NCBI GenBank assembly: GCA_029554925.1
Contig: JAKPUV010000236.1
Location: 1 to 8,109 of the forward strand
Length of the DNA: 8,109 nucleotides
DNA from: Candidatus Hydrogenedentota bacterium
GTDB lineage: Bacteria; Hydrogenedentota; Hydrogenedentia; Hydrogenedentales; CAITNO01
Direction: 5' to 3'
Part shown: piece after piece, positions 5,090 through 8,109 of the stretch
Layout: each line of letters starts with the position of its first letter
How positions within the stretch are numbered: position 1 is the first letter of the stretch
The notes under the pieces: generated by a model
Databases searched by the model: none
Seen by the model: only the letters and a program-made list of their open reading frames with translations
What the model was told of the DNA's origin: nothing
Made by a program: the position numbers and the translations under genes

Positions 5090-6879
5090 TACCGCCTCTC
5101 CAGCGACTGCTTGTAGAGGTCGAAGAAGGTGTGGGGGTCGCAGAACTCGAAGGCGTGCTCCGGGTACTTCTCCTTCATGATCGCGGCCACCTTTTCCAGC
5201 GTGGACGGGCTTTGCAGGATCCAGCGGAAGATGAGGAACCGGGGCTTTCCTTTCCGGGCGAAGGACGCCATTTGATCCGCCGCCTTCCCGAGGTCGGCGC
5301 CGTCGGGGTAAATGTCGCTGGCATGGCGCAGGAAGGGCACCCCGTCCACCAGGGGCTTTTCATAGGTCAGCTGCATGCCCACGCCGCCGGGGGAAAACTT
5401 CGCGTAGGCCTCCTGCACGCGCAGGGGCATCTTGCCGTGGAAACCGTTGATGACGAAGCCGGTGATGGAATAGGAGAACCGGTCATACCAGCGGCGGTTG
5501 TGCTCCCCCCACAGGTCCAGCGCGTCGGGCAGGCCGTTGTCCCGCCGCTCCGCCAGCAGCAGGTTGGGGTTCAGGTAGCCCGCGCCGGAGTCGCCGCCGA
5601 TGAACCAGTCGTTCGGGGACTTGGTGCGCAGGACGTGGTCGAACACCCACGGAACCCGCTCCGCCAGGTTGGGGTTGAAGGCCCAGGCGATGGGGATGCG
5701 ACCGCGCGCCGGGTCGTCCCAGAGGCGGGGCATGGAGCGCGCCAGCCACGCCGCCGAGTCGTAGTCCCCCATGTACACGAGGATGTAGGTCTTCTCCTCC
5801 AGCGGCGCCGGGGCGGGCGCGGGGTTCTGCACGTATTTCTCCGCCAAGGGGAAATGGCCCCACGCGGAGGCGTTGGGCAGGCACACCAACCCGAGGGCGT
5901 CGGCGTCCATGATGGCGTTGAAGGTGGAGAGGATGGCGGCGTATTCCCACTCCGTGGGCACGGGCTCGTGGGTGCCCCCCGCGACGCCGTGGTTTGTGTA
6001 TTTCGTGTCCCAGGGCACAAAACCGCCGACGGAGGTAAACGCCTTGCCGTCGTTCTGGGCATGCTGCGCGCGCAGCAGCGCCATGAGCGTCTCGCGGTCC
6101 GTGCCGGGGCGCTGGCCGCGGTCGTCCACCGGCGTCTCGTCGGGCCACACGCCCAGGTCGAAAAAGAACGCCTTCCGCGCAATGTAGAAGTCGCGGTTGA
6201 GCAGTCCCCGGTTCGGCAGGTCGGGATAGGCGGCCTCCGGCCGGTCGGGCGCGGCGGACCAGCCGTCGAGGTAGTACGCCATGAGGGTGGGGTTGCACTT
6301 CCCCGTGTCCAGATACTGGTGCTTCGCCCAGAGATAGGCGTCGCACTTCGCGCTGCCCGACTCCACGCCCGTAAAGCGGCCAGACAGGTCCAGACGCACC
6401 GGCGGCAGGAGGCCGCGCGTGGTCAGCCACGCCTGAAACGCGCCCCCCTTGCGCACGGGGAGCCACCCCTCCACGCCGCAGACCGTCGCGGCCACGTTCA
6501 TCGTGGCGGGCACCGCCGGATCCCACAGCACGGTCCCCTGCGGAACCCCGGCGAAGCGCTTGAGCAGCGCCTCCAGGTCCGCCTCCGGGATCACCTCGGC
6601 GTCCTTCAGCCAGTCCTTTCGCAGCAGGTCCAGATAATACTCATCGAGGTTGATGCGGCCCGACGCGCCCTCGACCTCCAGGAACCGCAGCGCCAGCCGC
6701 GGCCCGTCGCGGTTCACCAGCCCCTGCAACGACGCCACATAGTTCATGGCATCATGACGAAAGACGGTGTCCTCCGGCAGCGTCTTCAGGCACGCGCCCA
6801 GGTCGAACCAGACCAGCGGCTCCGCGGCGGACGCGGACACGGCGGCACAGAGAAGGGCGGCGGTGAGAAGCGGGCGCAT
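5089..6879 (-). CDS. Secreted GxGYxYP-family protein, putative carbohydrate-active
   Basis: A 596-aa exported protein. Residues 1-18 form a signal peptide (MRPLL, hydrophobic core, then ASA before AEP), probably cleaved after A18. I recognise the GxGYxYP family: an N-terminal domain at about 20-230 (opening with LVWFDLG, with NYVASLQGLVNRDGPRL near 46-62) and a C-terminal core at about 235-590. The name motif appears as GAGYLNP at 432-438, with Asn where the second Tyr is usual. Other family-like segments are FVPWDTKYTN (287-296) and LVYMGDYDSAAWL (367-379). The family is annotated as putative glycoside hydrolase without, to my knowledge, an established reaction. The ATG at 6879 is preferred over an upstream in-frame ATG at 6915 because it has a perfect AGGAGGT site and begins the signal peptide, and because the upstream ATG lies above the predicted -10 box. 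The product would act in the periplasm or outside the cell. Confidence 0.85.
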   Translation of the reverse strand: MRPLLTAALLCAAVSASAAEPLVWFDLGACLKTLPEDTVFRHDAMNYVASLQGLVNRDGPRLALRFLEVEGASGRINLDEYYLDLLRKDWLKDAEVIPEADLEALLKRFAGVPQGTVLWDPAVPATMNVAATVCGVEGWLPVRKGGAFQAWLTTRGLLPPVRLDLSGRFTGVESGSAKCDAYLWAKHQYLDTGKCNPTLMAYYLDGWSAAPDRPEAAYPDLPNRGLLNRDFYIARKAFFFDLGVWPDETPVDDRGQRPGTDRETLMALLRAQHAQNDGKAFTSVGGFVPWDTKYTNHGVAGGTHEPVPTEWEYAAILSTFNAIMDADALGLVCLPNASAWGHFPLAEKYVQNPAPAPAPLEEKTYILVYMGDYDSAAWLARSMPRLWDDPARGRIPIAWAFNPNLAERVPWVFDHVLRTKSPNDWFIGGDSGAGYLNPNLLLAERRDNGLPDALDLWGEHNRRWYDRFSYSITGFVINGFHGKMPLRVQEAYAKFSPGGVGMQLTYEKPLVDGVPFLRHASDIYPDGADLGKAADQMASFARKGKPRFLIFRWILQSPSTLEKVAAIMKEKYPEHAFEFCDPHTFFDLYKQSLERR

Positions 6880-6885
6880 GGGCGG

Positions 6886-6892
6886 ACCTCCT
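6886..6892 (-). promoter_or_regulatory. Strong ribosome binding site of the GxGYxYP gene
   Basis: AGGAGGT on the - strand, 6 nt before the ATG at 6879, is a full anti-16S match. It decides the start in favour of the signal-peptide form over the ATG at 6915. Confidence 0.85.
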
Positions 6893-6905
6893 TGATGGCT
6901 GCCGC

Positions 6906-6934
6906 ATTGTCCCATGCGGGGGGCCTCATGTCAA
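6906..6934 (-). promoter_or_regulatory. Sigma70-type promoter of the GxGYxYP gene
   Basis: On the - strand a perfect -35 TTGACA (6934-6929) is followed by 17 nt and a -10 GACAAT (6911-6906) preceded by TGG (extended -10). The predicted start near 6899 leaves a leader of about 20 nt holding the AGGAGGT site. The -35 box begins within the U-tract of the upstream gene's terminator, so the gene is insulated from its neighbour but has its own strong promoter. Confidence 0.65.
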
Positions 6935-6977
6935 AACAGAGACGGCCGGCGGGTCTCCCGGGGAAACCCGCCGGCCG
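6933..6977 (-). terminator. Intrinsic terminator of the lipoprotein gene
   Basis: CGGCCGGCGGGT (6943-6954) and ACCCGCCGGCCG (6966-6977) are exact reverse complements: a 12-bp stem with an 11-nt loop that can pair further internally. Read on the - strand, the stem is followed by TCTCTGTTTT (6942-6933), a U-rich tail. It lies 20 nt past the lipoprotein stop codon. A longer outer pairing (AGACGGC 6940-6946 with GCCGTCT 6982-6988) is an alternative fold. Confidence 0.8.
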
Positions 6978-6997
6978 AAAAGCCGTCTTGGGGGGGG

Positions 6998-7687
6998 TTA
7001 TTTCTCGCGCTCGGCGCGGAGGTAGACGTTCTGTCCGGCGTCGAGGCCCGGCGCGGGCTGGCCCGCCGTCTCACCGAGGGGGCTCATGGCGATGTTGAGG
7101 TCGCCGAAGGAATCCACGGTGTACACTCCGCGCCACACCAGCGGCGCGGGAAGCACGGGCAGGGCGCCAGCCGGGATGGTGGCCTCCTCAAAGACCACCG
7201 TGCCGCCCTCCCAGTCCCAGTCCACGTCCAGCACGGCGCTCTGCTGCACGCCCATGACGTCCAAAACCCGCTCGGCCCACAGTTCCGTTCCGTCCTCGAT
7301 GTTGACGCCCTGCAAGTCCGCCTTGTCGTAGGCCTTGGTCTTGTACTGGCCGGTCACCGTCTGGCGGGTGACCTCCTTGACGGCCTTGAGGGTCTCCGTG
7401 CCGTCCGCCGACACCTGCACCACCTGGTACAGGCGCTTGATGCTCCAGGTGAAGGCGCCGCGGTCGGTGTCCTTGTCCATCTCGCCGAATTCAAGCGTGC
7501 TCGTGTCCCAGGTTTCCACCCAGTACGCGCCGTCGAGGTTCGCGCCCGCCCAGTTGGTTCCCAGCTGGACCGGCGAAAGCACCCACAGCCCCAGCAGGGC
7601 CTTGTCCACTCCGCCGCCCGTCAACGGACAGCCGGACAGCCCGGCCAGCGTCAGCGCGCACAGGGAAAACAGCAGCAGTCTCTTCAT
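6998..7687 (-). CDS. Lipoprotein of unknown family
   Basis: A 229-aa product. MKRLLLF and a short hydrophobic stretch lead to the lipobox L17-S18-G19-C20, so signal peptidase II should cleave before C20, which would carry the lipid. With Pro at +2 no inner-membrane retention signal is evident. The mature part begins with a short PLTGGG linker and then GLW (33-35). It is rich in Trp (35, 46, 56, 60, 81, 137, 157, 159, 185) and in alternating hydrophobic/charged strands, which suggests a beta-barrel or beta-sandwich; the GxW start is reminiscent of lipocalin-like folds, but this is only a resemblance. I do not recognise the family. The ATG at 7687 has GGAGG 8 nt upstream and starts the signal peptide; an open in-frame extension to 7933 is Arg/Pro-rich and overlaps the upstream gene, so it was rejected. 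The gene has its own promoter and a strong terminator, so it is probably monocistronic. Confidence 0.8.
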   Translation of the reverse strand: MKRLLLFSLCALTLAGLSGCPLTGGGVDKALLGLWVLSPVQLGTNWAGANLDGAYWVETWDTSTLEFGEMDKDTDRGAFTWSIKRLYQVVQVSADGTETLKAVKEVTRQTVTGQYKTKAYDKADLQGVNIEDGTELWAERVLDVMGVQQSAVLDVDWDWEGGTVVFEEATIPAGALPVLPAPLVWRGVYTVDSFGDLNIAMSPLGETAGQPAPGLDAGQNVYLRAEREK

Positions 7688-7695
7688 CGTCCGGT

Positions 7696-7700
7696 CCTCC
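7696..7700 (-). promoter_or_regulatory. Ribosome binding site of the lipoprotein gene
   Basis: GGAGG on the - strand lies 8 nt before the ATG at 7687. It supports this start over the long N-terminal extension, whose first ATG (7933) lies inside the neighbouring EF-hand gene. Confidence 0.75.
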
Positions 7701-7788
7701 GGTTGACCGCCGTGGCGGGGCGGGCGTCCTTCTCCCATCGAAGGCCTGTCCCGCCGGATCCGCGGCGATACCCTTGCATGAGCGGCAC

Positions 7789-7816
7789 TGTATACCCGTG
7801 TGGGTCGTTTTGTCAA
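7789..7816 (-). promoter_or_regulatory. Promoter of the lipoprotein gene
   Basis: On the - strand a perfect -35 TTGACA (7816-7811) is followed by 16 nt and a -10 TATACA (7794-7789). The -35 box contains the TGA stop codon of the upstream EF-hand gene. The predicted start near 7782 leaves a leader of about 95 nt. The gap 7688-7812 holds this promoter, a repeated ATACCC hexamer (7768-7773 and 7792-7797 on the + strand) and no gene that I can support. No terminator is seen after the EF-hand gene, so readthrough is possible. Confidence 0.55.
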
Positions 7817-8109
7817 GCCCGGGGCCTCCCCCGCAGCGCGGCGAGCGAGAGGAGGGCGAGCGCGCCGAGGAAGAGGTCGCCAAGGCGGGTCTTGAGGCCG
7901 CCCGGGGTCAGGGTTCCCTTGCGGCAGCCGCATCCGCAGCCGTCGGCCGCGGCGAGTTCGGCCTCGCTGAGTTCGCCGTCGCCGTCGGTGTCGAGGGCGG
8001 CGAACATCAGGCCGGTCAGGTTCCAGATGCGCGCGCGGGCCTCGGCCAGGCTCAGGCCGCCGCTGCCGTCGGTGTCGAGGGCGTCGAAGTCCGCCTCCAG
8101 CAGCCCCCG
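7813..8109 (-). CDS. EF-hand protein with Cys-rich, membrane-spanning C-terminus (5' end outside window)
   Basis: Only the last 98 residues are in the window; the frame is open to the edge, so the ATG at 8007 is probably internal. Two canonical EF-hand calcium loops are visible: DTDGSGGLSLAE at 12-23 and DTDGDGELSEAE at 40-51, each with acidic or Ser ligands at positions 1, 3 and 5, Gly at 6, Leu at 8 and Glu at 12. The spacing (28 residues) is that of paired EF-hands. Next come a CGCGC cluster (C58, C60, C62), a linker with TPGG, a hydrophobic segment (about 76-92) and a short basic tail RGRPRA. The layout of small or Cys motif, membrane helix and Arg tail resembles C-terminal surface-sorting signals such as MYXO-CTERM, but with a longer Cys-to-helix linker. 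The missing N-terminal part prevents naming the main function. A calcium-stabilised, surface-anchored protein is the best reading. Confidence 0.75.
   Translation of the reverse strand, partial: RGLLEADFDALDTDGSGGLSLAEARARIWNLTGLMFAALDTDGDGELSEAELAAADGCGCGCRKGTLTPGGLKTRLGDLFLGALALLSLAALRGRPRA

Noticed and set aside
6990..6997. Run of eight G residues as a phase-variation tract
   Set aside because: It lies just past the lipoprotein stop codon, outside coding and promoter elements, so slippage would have no clear effect.
5131..7098. 655-codon open frame on the + strand across the GxGYxYP gene, terminator and promoter
   Set aside because: It runs antisense through a signal-peptide gene and regulatory DNA and has no recognisable domain.
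7688..7933. 82-residue N-terminal extension of the lipoprotein
   Set aside because: It would cross the promoter and overlap the EF-hand gene, and would bury the lipoprotein signal peptide.
1..8109. CRISPR array, tRNA/rRNA, insertion sequence or defence system
   Set aside because: I found no spaced direct repeats of CRISPR type, cloverleaf-like sequence, transposase or terminal inverted repeats; the window is ordinary chromosomal gene content.

Overview
The window is 8.1 kb of GC-rich, densely coding bacterial DNA with seven genes. Two of them run off the window edges. Four genes lie on the + strand (1-5003) and three on the - strand (5089-8109), and the two blocks converge near 5.0-5.1 kb. 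The mix of genes resembles environmental genomes of the Hydrogenedentota / Planctomycetota / Lentisphaerota type: a cobalamin-binding radical SAM enzyme, a multi-pass GT-C glycosyltransferase, an NrfHA ammonifying nitrite reductase, a GxGYxYP-family secreted protein, an orphan lipoprotein, and an EF-hand protein with a Cys-rich, membrane-spanning C-terminus. This placement is an inference from gene content; no marker gene is present.

Region 1 (1-2976): a B12-binding radical SAM protein, whose 5' end probably lies upstream of the window, is followed after 5 bp by a family-39-like membrane glycosyltransferase. The two look co-transcribed and probably belong to a larger cell-envelope glycan or lipid locus to the left.

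Region 2 (2977-5003): a good sigma70-type promoter drives nrfH-nrfA, the quinol-oxidising tetraheme anchor and the pentaheme catalytic subunit of ammonia-forming nitrite reductase. NrfA carries CXXCH instead of the classical CXXCK at the first (catalytic) heme, but keeps the residues that position the calcium ion and active site in classical enzymes. It also ends in an unusual Pro/Ala-rich tail. Together the pair would pass electrons from the quinol pool to periplasmic nitrite.

Region 3 (5004-5088): a short convergent intergenic stretch with a bulged hairpin after nrfA, a four-copy 9-bp tandem repeat and a second inverted repeat at the end of the opposing gene.

Region 4 (5089-8109, - strand, read right to left): the C-terminal part of an EF-hand protein, then a 229-aa lipoprotein of unknown family, then a secreted GxGYxYP protein. 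The lipoprotein and GxGYxYP genes each have their own TTGACA promoter. A strong intrinsic terminator separates them, and its U-tract runs directly into the -35 box of the next gene. All three products carry export signals or a C-terminal membrane anchor, so this half of the window encodes envelope or extracellular proteins.

I see no CRISPR array, tRNA, rRNA, insertion sequence or defence system. The observations most worth a second look are the CXXCH variant NrfA with its tail, the CX4CX2C cluster motif of the radical SAM protein, and the candidate C-terminal sorting signal of the EF-hand protein.
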